Positions 1 through 44,385 of a DNA stretch of 64,000 nt are shown in pieces. Numbering within the stretch: position 1 is the first letter of the stretch; every line of letters begins with the position of its first letter. The position numbers and the translations under genes were made by a program. The DNA is from Telopea speciosissima (taxonomy: Eukaryota > Streptophyta > Magnoliopsida > Proteales > Proteaceae): NCBI RefSeq assembly GCF_018873765.1, contig NC_057918.1:8254862-8318861 (forward strand), given 5' to 3'. The notes under the pieces are model-generated. The model was not told the origin of the DNA, searched no databases, and saw only the letters and a program-made list of their open reading frames with translations.

Positions 1-136
1 GACATTTTTCTGTGTTTTTTTTTCTTGTCTCAAACGGGTTTTCGCTCTATTGGAAATTTTTAAAATTTGTAGCTGATGCATGAATAATTTTGTTCAAGAG
101 AAATTATTAATATCATGTGTAGCATGATCATAGCAG

Positions 137-1389
137 GACCGAGATCATTGCTGAACATGGAGGAAACCACGAAAAGGCGCCCCTTCTTCAGCTCGCCGGA
201 AGAATTGATGGATGAAGAATTTTACGATGAACAGCTGCCGGAAAAGAAACGGCGCCTCACCCCTGAGCAGGTAAAGGGGGCACAGAAAAAATTAAAAATT
301 CTTTCAAGATTTATTTGGAATATTCACAAAGGATTATTTCAAACTCATCTTGAACGTGATCATAAGAGCATCAATTCTTCATTTCATCTTTTCTCGAAAG
401 AATTCCATATATTTTAATCAGATTATTTCTAATGTATCTAGTACCCTATCTGTTTTCTGGAAATTCGGGGGTAAACTGAATTTTAAACTTTTATTCTTTT
501 CCGTATACAAATCGTTTGTCTATTGACAATGGACAGGTTCTCCTCTTGGAGAAGAGCTTTGAGACGGAGAACAAGCTGGAGCCTGAGAGGAAAACCCAGC
601 TTGCCAGGAAGCTAGGCCTTCAGCCGAGGCAGGTTGCCGTGTGGTTCCAGAACCGCAGGGCTCGTTGGAAGACTAAGCAGCTTGAGAGAGATTATGATGT
701 CCTCAAGTCCTCTTACGAATCCCTTCTCTCCAATTACGATTCCATCCTCAAGGAGAAGGAGAAGCTCAAAGCCGAGGTATATTCGCACTTTCACAGCTCA
801 TAGCTCTACTTTTTCATTCTTCATTCTTTCACAGCTCAAAGCCGAGGTTTTTTCTTTGTTTTGAATTTATTTTTCTCTCCTGCAACTACCCAGAATTCTT
901 TAATTACCCTTAAGAACAGAATTAAATCTTTTGAGAGATTCCCCTGATGTTTGAATTCTCTGCTTTGTAATCAATTGCGATGAACGGACGCAGGTGGTGT
1001 CTTTGACTGAGAAACTACTGTCCAAGGAAGCGACAGGAACGGCGGTGGGATCGGTCGGACCAATGGTCGAACCGCATGGAAGTATTTTGGGTCAGGAAGG
1101 AGTGGTTCAGATAAGTGTGAAGGTGGAGGACCGACTGAGCTCAGGGACTGGAGGGAGTGCCGTGGTGGACGTCGAGGAAGGTGGTCTACAGCCGGTAGAC
1201 AGCGGCGATTCATACTTTCCCGACGACGAATATCATAGCTGCATGGCCGGTGGAGGGCCCGATGGAATCAAATCGGAAGAAGACGATGGGAGCGACAATG
1301 GTGGAACCTACTACTCCGGCGTCTTTGCCACTGCCGACCATCAACCCCAAGAGACTTCTGAGTCCTTGGGCTGGTGGGTCTGGTCTTAA
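137..1389 (+). CDS. HAT5: HD-Zip class I homeodomain-leucine zipper transcription factor, HAT5/ATHB-1-like, 5' partial
   Basis: Exons are 137-270, 537-776 and 994-1389 (stop TAA). All three junctions are GT-AG and the frames join exactly. Position 137 follows an acceptor ending in CAG and the exon opens mid-codon, so at least one coding exon lies upstream of the window; the in-frame ATG at 115 would be intronic. The visible protein has the ATHB-1-type N-terminal stretch ([17 protein letters not shown]), a complete homeodomain ([10 protein letters not shown] to the helix-3 motif [12 protein letters not shown]), and a leucine zipper with heptad residues L, L, L, I, L, L running across the last intron. 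The acidic tail ends in an aromatic ESLGWWVWS, typical of the HD-Zip I C-terminal activation motif. The family binds CAATNATTG-like sites as dimers in the nucleus; ATHB-1 is linked to leaf and hypocotyl growth. The symbol rests on family resemblance, not on an alignment. Confidence 0.95.
763..848 (+). repeat. Short duplication of the exon-2 donor region
   Basis: The 16 bases at 763-778, which span the exon-2/intron junction of the HD-Zip gene, recur exactly at 833-848, 70 bp downstream inside the intron. The sequence around 788-800 is repeated at 826-838 as well. The intron thus holds a second copy of the splice donor with its exon flank. Use of the distal donor would extend the exon through the stop codon at 801-803. 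Confidence 0.8.
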
Positions 1390-2532
1390 AATACTTAATC
1401 CCTTCTTTCTTCTGTTCTTCTATAAAAACAGGTGTAGGGGTTAAAGGGAAAACGAAAAACGAAAAGTTCATACTTTATAATAAGTAAGAAGTCGAAGTGG
1501 GGAGGTTGTTTGGCTATGTTTCTGATTCCATGGATCTTATTCCTTCCTGAGAGATGGATATGTTGCAGCCTGGAAATGAAGTACAATAAATAGTTTTTGA
1601 AAATAATGTTCTTTTCATTTCCAACTACCCATTTGGAGCAAAGCCCCCCCAACCCTCAAAACATTGTTAAATAAGTTTTGGGTTCCAAGCTATAAACATT
1701 GGGTGCTATCGTCAATAGAGCTCAGAGATAAGCTAGACGCCATGATCAGATCTGCAACTGGCTTTAAAGATAATCTCACCTAGCTGGCTTTTGGTTTATC
1801 TTAGGTGGGTTTGTGAGGATACTACCAAAAATCCTCTCCATGACTCATTTGGAAGATGACGACAACGATAACGCCCAGTCACCTCAGTGTAACACTATCC
1901 TATGTGGATTCTGTAGTACTTGAAGGTGGGTGTGCGGGTAGTCAGCCAAATGACCAGTCAATCGTCACAGTCCAGAAGGAACAGAATACTGAAATAATGG
2001 TTGTAAAAAATATTGCATCACTAAATGGAATTCATGCTCATCCATATGGATACAGACTGATTTTTCTTAAAAAAACAAATGGAGAAAGAGAGAGGGGCAC
2101 GGCCCACCCCTCATGGGAGAGATTGGAAAGTGGGAATAGACATGGAAGAAGCCAAGAAAAGATGGAGTGGCCCGGGACCAGCAAAATGGCTTTTCTCATC
2201 TTCTTTGTAATTGGAGGGGGGCAGGGGACCAGCGATCGTTGCAGGAATTCTTTTTGAATTTTTTTCCTTCTTTTTTATAAAGGTAGAAAAAACCAGGAGG
2301 AACAAACGAAACGGTAAGGAAGCATGACAAATGACCCCCTCACCCTCAGAGGGGAAGAAAAAAGAAGAAAGAAAAAGAGAAGTATATATCATATATCTGC
2401 CATTGGCCCCCAAAAGAAAGAAGTGATATATCTGCCTTTGACCCCATCACCTTACAACCAAAAACACTGTTTCTCCCTCTTATATTCAGATTTAGTGTTC
2501 TTCCTGTTTCATAGCTTTAAGAAAGCATGGAA

Positions 2533-2569
<37 letters not shown>

Positions 2570-3879
2570 CTAAAGACTTCACCAAGACAACATGAACAAA
2601 CTGGGCAGGATCTTATCTCCTCCCCCTTCTGGAAAAGACCCCCTTGCCACTTATGTCTAGCCCTGTGATTGGTGTATACCGCTAGTTTACCGAAAGCTGG
2701 CAACATATCCAACCCTGTCTGGTGAGAAAATTACAAAAACAAAGAGAAGGGATGGGCTGGACGGCATGGAAATCAACTTGCAGACTTAATAGTTGCATCT
2801 TCCTTCACGTAAGTTGGATATTCAGAACGTTAGGAAGGGGAAAAAAATGTATAAAATATAGTAAATCCTTTCGCCAACTTGTCATTCAAAGATCAATAGG
2901 GGGAGGGGGGATATAGAAAATTTTCTTGTAATTAAAAAAGCATATAAGACCTCCATCCCTTGATGTGATGCGGCTCTACACCCACGTCACCACCTTAATA
3001 AAAGACAAAAATGGAAGAAAACAAGACTAGCAGAGGTTAAAAGAAGAATATGAAAGTAGTTCTGATCTGGATGTCTCATCCCTCTAATCTAGAATTTAAC
3101 CAAATTCAAGTTCTCCAAAAATTCTCTTCTTAAGCCATGTTATATGACTGAATCAAACCACTATAAAAGGGCTTTGCAAATCTACCATGGCCTTGGCAAA
3201 CCTCTAAAATTAGCATCCCAAGAAATTTTCAAAGTAATACAGGGTTGCTTGTACCATGCCCCTCCATGCCACTAGAATTCAGACCAACTTAAGACTTGGA
3301 TGACCCATTGCCAATACCAAAAGGATCACAGAATGAAATTGGTGATTTCAGAAGGAAACTACTTCTGCTACTAGTGTAATTTTAACCAACTCCTGCTTCA
3401 GATGACTTTTCCAACATCAAGATTTCAATTTCCTGAGCAGGCTAATATGGCAACAGATGATGTATATAAAAGAAATGTTTTTCTTTGGTCAAGCTACACT
3501 CAATTCCTAACAATCTCAATATCTATGGGATGGACATACTAAACATGCTTAGACATGAAGAATTGGTCTCCCATCCTAGTGTGCAATTACTCTAAAGGTG
3601 TATACCTAGTTTCAGAATCTTTTGGTCTGTTTATTTATTGAAGGAAACATACTAGAAGTTTTGAGTGCATGGGGTATCTCCTGTTTGAAGAACTGGGGTT
3701 CAATCCCAGTTAAATTGGTTTCTATAGGTGAGAAATAAATGGAACCAGGGGCTTGCTCATCCACTCGCATCAAAAGCATATAATTTTATCTTCATTCGAT
3801 GGATATATGCCCTGCATTCTGATATGTAAGTGAAGTGAAACTAGAAAGAGACAGTTCTTTTGCTTTTCATACTGGTAGG
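1390..3879. other. 3' UTR of the HD-Zip gene, then intergenic DNA
   Basis: An AATAAA at 1585-1590 is a plausible polyadenylation signal for the upstream HD-Zip gene. Beyond it I see no coding exon; the ORFs at 1856-2257 and 2111-2413 have no recognisable domain. The stretch holds a TG/AG microsatellite (2533-2569) and is otherwise unremarkable AT-rich sequence. Confidence 0.5.
2533..2569. repeat. Compound (TG)n(AG)n microsatellite
   Basis: An uninterrupted TG run at 2533-2550 passes directly into an AG run at 2551-2569. It is intergenic and likely length-polymorphic. Confidence 0.95.
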
Positions 3880-5033
3880 TGATGTAAGACACTGGTCCTT
3901 AACTAGACAAATAAGAACTAATCTCACGGTAGGATCATCCCATGATGATTTCAGCAGTTTACAGCATATAAGTCAGCAACAGAACATAACAGTAACACCT
4001 CGCCACAAGGTGTTTTGACACCTAGTACTCTCAACCACCTATAGCAGTGCCTTGGAATTAAGTCTGACCACAAAGAAACAGCCAGTAACAATTTCTGATC
4101 TATCGGCTGGACAGGAAACAAGTCAATAGCCAGAAAATAGCAGGTAATGGAATATTAAAGTCAGCAACTTGGATGGGGCTGATCTTCCAATCGAATGAAT
4201 CTTCAAAATCTCAGCCACCTGTGACGGCTAGATGCTGAGATATCAACAGTTCTCAGAATTAGAAGGTTAAGTCCAGAATTAGAAACTAAGGGGTATAGAC
4301 AAACCTAGCCATGGACTAATCTCAGATTACCATCGAAGGAATCCTCTTCGAAGGGTACACAGGCAAAGTCTGGGCTAGATTGGATGGCTGGATGAACAAT
4401 TACAGCCCCAAAAAAATCTCTGCAGGATTCTTCAATAACAGGACGCCGAAGGGATGAAATCTGATCTTCAAGTCTTCTTAATAACTGGAACTTGAACTCG
4501 AAGGACCGATCTTCCAGAAACTGAATAGCAACTCCAGCAACACAACAGGCCTCCGAATGTGTCTCCGATGTGGGATATGTCACAGAACAGAAAATAGAAA
4601 CAAGAAGAATCGAGGTGAAGAAGAAAGGAAAAATAAGGGAAAGGGATATGACCAAGGCCTCTCACCTATGACCTTTGTCTGTCTCTCAGAGACCTTGATA
4701 TCTCACCATTCTCTAACATGACCGGTCAATCGCAAGCAAACAAACCTAAGGTTCCGTTCCTCTGTTGGGTTGTACAGTCAAAATATTCCTCTAGAGAATC
4801 TAACTAACTAATCAAGGAATAGGTATGGATCCATCTGTCCAGCAAAGTAAGGAACTTTTGGCTTCATCTTCCTTGTAGTAATATCAACACTAGGAGGTGA
4901 TAGGCTATGATACCAAATGATGTAAGACCAGGACTTGACTCGACAAATAAGAACTAATCTCACAGTAGGATCATCCCATAATTATTTCAGCGATTCACAG
5001 CATATAAGTCAGCAATAGAACATAATAAAAACA
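3880..5033 (-). mobile_element. Small non-autonomous LTR element (TRIM-like) with direct terminal repeats
   Basis: Diverged direct repeats of 118 bp (3880-3997) and 116 bp (4918-5033) bound 920 bp of non-coding sequence. Read on the minus strand each repeat begins TGTT and ends CATCA. Two bases inside the right-hand repeat, 4904-4915 read on the minus strand is TGGTATCATAGC, one mismatch from the usual initiator-tRNA-Met primer binding site. This orients the element on the minus strand. No gag or pol coding is seen; the ORF at 4305-4655 has no retroelement motif. A clear polypurine tract and a matching target duplication were not found, so it is old or rearranged. Confidence 0.7.
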
Positions 5034-5904
5034 CATGAACGGAGTTCTGTGAATAGTGGTTTGGTCCTTTTCTTCTTCATGCTTCGATCTACATCAGTAG
5101 GATCTTGCAAAAATGCATGTGTTTCGGTTTCTCCTATAGTAGATGGTAGGGAGGGGGGGGGATGCATATTTAGCATAGTCTGGCAAGTCTTACTCTGCTA
5201 GGGGTTCCACAACCAAGCAGCAATTTACATGTTATCAGGAGAAACCAAATTTAAAACATAATAATAAAAAACATCTTAGTTGTGGCTAAAAATATCAGCA
5301 ACATAAAACCTCATAGAAATGTACGATTTTAACAATGAAACCGATGGATCCACATCCTTAATTATCAATGAAAGCATGCTACCTGTCAGCAACAGTAGCA
5401 GCAGTGGTAATAGTATTAGTGGTAGCATATCCATAATATTATTACTTAAAAGATGACAAATCATCAAGCCAAGAGACCTTTTAGAAGAGCAAAGCATATC
5501 TCCCTCCCCCACTCTTCTCCAAACAAAAAACATCCCTCTGGAGAAGTCCTAACTCCTAAGGAGGAATTTATTGAACATCAGGGTCCAGAAAACCCTTCCA
5601 AGCACACAACCCATAACATCTCTCATGTTGTTCCAATGTCAATTAAACATGGATAGTTTTGCTATAACCACTAGGCCTTAGGTTTTTAATGAAACAATGT
5701 TTTATGACTAATTTTCAATTCAACCATTATGCTACATTACAAACACGATAAACATATGTAACTGAGACAAAAGAAACCCGAAATGTAACAGGCGAGTTTC
5801 TTCCACTTCCATATAACTGGAGTGAGGGCTAATGGTCCAAAGGACCAAGGAATTTTGTTAGCCACCATCTCTAAATCCAGTGCACCTAGGACAGTGGCAA
5901 TGCC
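5034..5904. other. Intergenic sequence without recognised features
   Basis: I see no exon or repeat structure here beyond short A/T runs and a G tract near 5152. Confidence 0.4.
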
Positions 5905-6190
5905 AATACAAATCAACTCAGCAATCACAACTAAATGGGGTCGGCTACATGGATCCTTTTTCTACAATCAGCTTTATTCAAAGCCATACTTGTTACTAGT
6001 CCTAAGCTATGCACATCTTTCCTCTGTCAATTTAGGCGGACCCTTGGCTCTTTTAGCTCCTTCAATCTGAATCAAATCATCATTTCGCATTGGAGCATTC
6101 AAAGGCCTCCATTACACATGTCCATGCCACCTCAAACGAATTTCTCTCAATCTGTTACTTGGCATGTATCAAAGCAGATCATTGGTTAAT
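5905..6190 (-). mobile_element. 3' end of an RTE-type LINE, decayed
   Basis: Read on the minus strand this carries the degenerate C-terminal part of RTE reverse-transcriptase ORFs (a CRWHGHVQ-like motif followed by a segment resembling DLIQIEG) and the typical tail with a GGATCCATGTAGCC-like motif and a Lys/Glu-rich end. A better copy of the same 3' region lies at 15890-16326. Frames are broken; it is a fossil. Confidence 0.65.
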
Positions 6191-6680
6191 TCAAAGATTG
6201 AAAATGTCACAAACTGCTCAGAAGGAAGAGAATAAAACCAAGGAACAGATGGTCTACATAGATCTCAGACTACGGCCATAAGAGTTAATGACAGCTTATT
6301 TAACGATGGTCAGTATATCTAACTCATTTGCACCCTTGTATTATGGCCAATTCCTTTGTGTGGCATGGCCTAGGTGAACCCAAAATGAGGATGACATCAG
6401 AGCATGTTGCACCAGGCCAGTAGTGGTCATGTAGGTCCAATGGCAAAGGAAACTATATGCAAATGGGGACAAGAAATAGAAAATATAGGAACTGCAGTGA
6501 ATTCCAACTGCCTTACCTTTAGGCAATACCACTGTCCCGCAAAGGGAAGGGGATTTCATCTAGGATTGGCTGTAAGCTGCACCAAGTGAACTGCCACTAT
6601 TTCCAGTAGTGTGTTTGAAGAGCCAGATACAACCAGTGTTGAAATCCAGAAGTAATAAAACATGCAAAAGCAATCTTTCC

Positions 6681-7865
6681 CATAGTTGTCAAGGCATCGC
6701 CTAGGCATCCAGGCAGTTTTCTAGGTGCCTAGGCGGCTCCCGCCTTATTGTAGGGCGCCTTGAACTGGTTTAATTGGGTTGGTGTCGAACCAAGTTCGGA
6801 CACTTATTTATGTCAAATATCATTTAAGTTAATGAACTAAGATATTATTCATAAATAAGCAAATACCTCCTATTTGAATCCAATAAGTTCAAGAACAAAA
6901 ATTGGATTATTGACGGTAGGTGAAATTTTCAATTTTCTAATGTTGGGTTTTTTCTCAAATCTAAAAGTTCTATAAATCTTAATATAGTAAAACATTGCTA
7001 AAAACCTCTAAAAGTTCTATAAATCTTAATATAGTAAAACATTGCTAAAAACCAAAAGTGCGGTAAAATATTCATTTGTATTGATATCTAAAACAATATT
7101 TTCATTCAGAATGATTTTGATAGCATTCGCGCACACAAATAAGGTTTGACCGGAACATAACTCCTTCAATATAAATCAGATTTAAGCAATCTTGGATTTG
7201 TTGGAAAGCTGATTTTGTGCTCTACCTAATACCCAAAGTCTCATGTAAAAATAAAATCATTTGATCAATCAAATTTCTTAGAGAACAAGAACATTTCTCT
7301 AAATCAAGAGCAACTTAATTAATTATTGATTAGATCATACTTTCTAAAAACAGTATAAACCAAATGTGAGGCTAGGTAAACCTGAAAAATGATCAATTCC
7401 AAGAACATATAAACCAAATGTATGTTTTGATTGTTTCAAACTTCCAATAGCTTGCTTCTTTAGTTTTGTTGTCCTCTATTCTATGTTGAATTTTGATGAC
7501 TTGATGGGACTTAGAGTTAATATTGATTTTTGATGAATTGATGGGACTTAAAGTTTATTTTTTATGTCTTGATGTGGCTTAATGTTGATTTTTGTTGATA
7601 TAAGGTACATGTAGCATACTAAATAATGTTAGAAAAGAGAGAAAATAAAAAATAACACTTGGGCGCCGCCTAGGTGGGCGCCTTGGTTGCCTAGACAACA
7701 CCTAGGTAGACGCCTTGCCACCTAAACACTTAGAAAAGAGGGGAAATATAAAATAACGCTTGGGCACCTTGGTTGACTAGGCAACGCCTAGGTGGGTGGC
7801 TTGCAGCCTAAACTCTTAGACACCCCTCCACCGCCTTGGGTCGCCTTATCGCCTTGACAACTATG
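6681..7865. mobile_element. Non-autonomous hAT-like DNA transposon with CGCCTAGGCG-type subterminal repeats
   Basis: A perfect 15-bp terminal inverted repeat (CATAGTTGTCAAGGC at 6681-6695, its complement at 7851-7865) bounds 1,185 bp. The flanks are 8-bp direct repeats differing at one base (6673-6680 and 7866-7873), the target size of hAT transposons. Subterminal zones are packed with GCCTAGGCG, GGCGCCTTGG and similar motifs in both orientations. The interior is AT-rich and non-coding and includes a 47-bp tandem duplication at 6961-7053. No transposase is present. Confidence 0.8.
6961..7053. repeat. 47-bp tandem duplication
   Basis: Two adjacent near-perfect copies with a 47-bp period lie inside the hAT-like element, a recent replication or recombination duplication. 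Confidence 0.9.
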
Positions 7866-8113
7866 CTCTTTCCTTTGTCACAACAATGTAAAAACTTCCT
7901 GCTTTCTCATCCTTTTGAGTCTGAAGGCTGTGTAGGCAGTCTAGACTTTCCAATCAGTATATGACCACTAGTAAGACTATAATAAGAAGAGCAAACTAGA
8001 ACCAGGCTATGCGGATACATGCCTGTTCACTCCGAGTGTGCCATATGATATTCCTAGAAATTTCGAATTGAACTGCTTTCTGGGGAAAGAGTATCCTATG
8101 CACTGACAATGAA

Positions 8114-8412
8114 TGTATTACAACCGCTTATCCCAAAAGCTTGAGCTGTTCAATAAGGGGCACGACAATGTATATCAACACACAAAAACACCCCCCCTCT
8201 CCTCATGTCCCCCCCCCCCCCAAACACACACACGACTCTGCTTGTGACACCATCAAGTGGCACCAAGGGAGCACAACAACACATAACACAAATCCCTTGC
8301 ACTTACCAGGGATTAAACACCCTACCTCCTAGCTCTGATAAGATGTTACGACCGCTTATCCCAAAAGCTCGAGCTGTTTAGTAACACCACAACAATGTAT
8401 ATCAACACACAC
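8114..8412 (-). mobile_element. Very small TRIM-like element
   Basis: Direct repeats of roughly 65-70 bp (about 8114-8183 and 8344-8410, sharing the core ACCGCTTATCCCAAAAGCT) surround about 160 bp that begins with a C-rich run. Just left of the right repeat, 8331-8342 read on the minus strand is TCTTATCAGAGC, two mismatches from the initiator-tRNA-Met primer site. This arrangement is that of a terminal-repeat retrotransposon in miniature on the minus strand. The outer boundaries are uncertain. Confidence 0.55.
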
Positions 8413-9095
8413 CAACAGAATGCATGACTAGGACCTGGATGCCTGTCAACTGAATACCAATAGAAAAGGACATGAATTACACTTACCAGTAAAAACTGCG
8501 TCCACCAAACCTCCATTTTCAGTCGTGGATGGAAAACAATAGTTAGCGAAGACACCGAAGGAGAAACTGTGAGTGCAAATGAGAGCAAGAACTGAAGGCA
8601 AAAGACATTTAAAGAATGAAATATATTCAACTACACCTGCTCTTCTTCATCTTCTTTTTTACATTGGTACCTTTGTATGTGGATGTGGATCTTGCTTTTG
8701 TGAGGAAATTGCCTTTTCTCTCCCCGGAACTGAACAATTTCAGAGCATCCCCACAGTGGGAGCTATAGTTTGACATCTGAAGCCTTCTTTCTCATAATAC
8801 TCTTTCCCCACCAACTTTCCATATAATTTAATGGGCTTTCCCTCTAAATCCGACATCCATGTTAGCAAGTCAGAATGATCTATATATACAAAAAGAGGTG
8901 GCAGTATAACTGCATGAGCAACGTTCCCCAACTTCCATTTTTCCCCCCTCAATATCAATTTGACAGAGCACATGCCAACATTGAGGTGAGAGGACCAATT
9001 TACATTTTACAGGGGTGGAGCCAGCTGTCACCTCACTGCCACTGAGATTAGTTTTGACATGAGAATTCCCAAAGTTAGAATGCATGATCTCTGTA
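8413..9095. other. Intergenic and probable 3' UTR of the MBD9-like gene
   Basis: There is no recognisable coding sequence. The part next to 9095 is expected to be the 3' UTR of the minus-strand gene; I could not choose a polyadenylation site with confidence. Confidence 0.4.
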
Positions 9096-42087
<32,992 letters not shown>

Positions 42088-42858
42088 TAGAGAAGGGATT
42101 TGGATTCCGACTGTCCCTCCGCTGTTCTTCGTTGCATCTTTGAACTTGAGAAAACTTCGATTCTTCCCCAAAGTAAGGAAGGTCGAGATTGAGAGGACAA
42201 ATTTGTTTCCGTTTCAGACTTCGACCGATCGACTGAACAGCAAAAACGAAATGGCGGAGGGAGATGGAGGCAAAAGAAGTAAAATCGGGAGAGAGAAAGA
42301 AAACAACGAAAAAGTCCAAAAAACCCAAAAGCTAAAACTGAACCAAAAACCTCCGCTTCCTTGTGAATTAACAACAAAAAGGGCAACAATGAGAAGAGAT
42401 GCAGATAAAGAGAGATTTGTCGTCTACAAAGCGGGATTTAACGAATGGATAAATTATCCTTAATGGCTGTACGATTTCATCTGATTTTAGAAAAGAGGTG
42501 CAAGATGGATGATCTCAACCGTTGGATGTGTTGACCTTAAGAGAAGATCAAATAGGATGGAGGCACTGTGTGTTACTGTGAGCACCATTAGATAGGCCCA
42601 CCGATCTCTTTGCCTCCGTTAGGATTTGTCCTATACGGCAAAGTACGAACTGGGGGGAGAGGCAATAAAAATGAGGTACGCAACCAATAAATTAACTAAT
42701 TTATGTGACACGAGGTAATTCTCCTTAATCTGAGCCCTTCACCAACCAGCTCTAGCGTCTAGCCTCTGGCCTCTGGCCAAGGTTTCAATAAAATGGGGAT
42801 CGAATCAGTCAACGTCGATTCTGATCTGAATCAATCAGAATTGACTGGATCCAAATCG
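42088..42858. other. Promoter and 5' UTR region of the MBD9-like gene
   Basis: Upstream of the ATG at 42087 the sequence has several stop codons in the minus frames and no obvious TATA element; start sites and splicing of the leader are not resolvable. Confidence 0.35.
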
Positions 42859-42866
42859 GTCAATTC

Positions 42867-43113
42867 CATGGTTCTAAGTATCGGTATCGAATCGTCCCTA
42901 CTGGTTTTGCACCTTGTCGATCCCCATACCGTGTGCATATCGTATCAATGACACAATATAGATAAAGGGTAAAATGGTAAAAAAAAATACTTTTTCAAGG
43001 AGAATCAAAGGTAAATTTGTCTGATACTACGGATCCATGTCGATACCGATCTGATACCATATTGGTTTTCGGGTTGACTGATACCTATTTCGATATTGTG
43101 CACTAAAACTATG
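42867..43113. mobile_element. hAT-like MITE with ATCGGTATCG repeats
   Basis: Ends CATGGTTCTAAG and (complement) CATAGTTTTAGTGC are imperfect inverted repeats. The 8-bp flanks (42859-42866, 43114-43121) agree at seven positions. The interior repeats TATCGGTATCG, GATACC and GATCC-type motifs around an A/T core. A related copy lies at 59904-60067 and a split copy at 57720-59868. Confidence 0.75.
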
Positions 43114-43189
43114 GCCAATTCACTGAGCTAAATCCAGATTTTAAAACCGTTGTTACCCTTTTTCAAGCTGTGTAGTGTTGAGTAGTGAC

Positions 43190-44196
43190 CTTAGTTAGTA
43201 AGTTCGGAAACGGCAATTGAACGTGAACGGATACGTATGGCAATTAAACGGATTAGACGGTAATAATACTTTTCAAAAATCCGGCTTCATAAAACGCATA
43301 CGGTAATAATACGGTACGCATTTAATACGGGTATAATACGGCATAGACGGCAATAATACTTTTAAAAAAATGGACATATATTCATTATATAACATGCACT
43401 CATCACCTAATAAACAAAATAATATCATGATTTTATGAACTAAAAAAAACACAATAATATAATATGCTATATAACATCTCTAAGATTATCATTTAACGTA
43501 CCAAAATATCAATAATCTACAAGAAATGAATGTAGATTGTCTGAAAATGAGATGAGCAAGTTGATTACCTTATCATTAAATCATTCTTCCAACATTACAT
43601 TTCTTATTATCTACAATGAGATAACCATATATTTTTAACCAGATGTGTTCTTGTGAAGGGGGATGAGTTCCCACTTCCCACTAATTAACCAACACAAGAC
43701 AAGAGGGAGAGTTCCAGATATGGATCTCCACTGTACACATTAGCTACAAGAGACAGAAAAACAATAATAAAATAGAACAGAGATTGAGTCGTTCTCGCCA
43801 ATATCACACCAGATTCATTTGCTTCACTACCACCATCAAAGTTCAAAGACCAGAGAAACAAGAGGAGAGTACAAGACTTAAGTGCCGCTTTGTTGAACGG
43901 AGATGGGGAGGATGATTGGAGATGGAGGGCGGCTACTGTTGCCTGCTACGGTTGGATGTTCAACGCAAATCGAAAGGGAAAGTGAAATCGTTTCCCTAAA
44001 TTCTAATCTTTTGGATATTATTTTTTTTTATTTTTAAAAAAATGTATAATATGTATAATACGCATATTATATGAGTATAATACTCATTTGATTAAAAAAT
44101 GCATTTTTTTATAACAATATGGGAAAATACGGGGACGGGAGTATTATACGTTTAAAAATTCGGGTACGCATATAATACGTGTATTTACTAACTAAG
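43190..44196. mobile_element. Non-autonomous hAT-like element with perfect target duplication
   Basis: A 12-bp perfect terminal inverted repeat (CTTAGTTAGTAA, 43190-43201 and 44185-44196) and identical 8-bp duplications GTAGTGAC (43182-43189 and 44197-44204) bound 1,007 bp. The interior is AT-rich and non-coding, with AATACGG / CCGTATT-type repeats near both ends. The identical duplications indicate a young insertion. Confidence 0.9.
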
Positions 44197-44385
44197 GTAG
44201 TGACTACTGAATGATGTTTCGATGTTCGAGGTTCAAAGACTTCTGATAACCTGGCTTATGGCAATAGTAATAACATCTTAAATCCCCCCCCCCAAAAAAG
44301 GCAACAATCATAACTAATAACATTGTCTTCATGAAATGAAAACAAAATTAAATAAAGGGAAAGATAACGTTGTCTCAGAGTGTGA

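Noticed and set aside
115-136. ATG at 115 as the start of the HD-Zip gene
   Set aside because: The family has conserved residues before this point, and an acceptor site lies at 135-136, so 115-136 is probably intron.
1856-2257. 133-aa ORF downstream of the HD-Zip gene
   Set aside because: No domain, low-complexity tail and no splice context.
3660-3735. tRNA-like segment with GGGGTTCAATCCCAG
   Set aside because: Only the box-B-like part fits; no cloverleaf or acceptor pairing could be drawn.
4305-4655. 116-aa minus-strand ORF within the 3880-5033 element
   Set aside because: No retroelement or other domain; it lies in the non-coding interior of a TRIM-like element.
8116-8412. Repeat pair considered as a CRISPR-like or tandem array
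   Set aside because: There are only two repeats, with an LTR-type arrangement and a primer-site-like motif; no array structure exists in this window.
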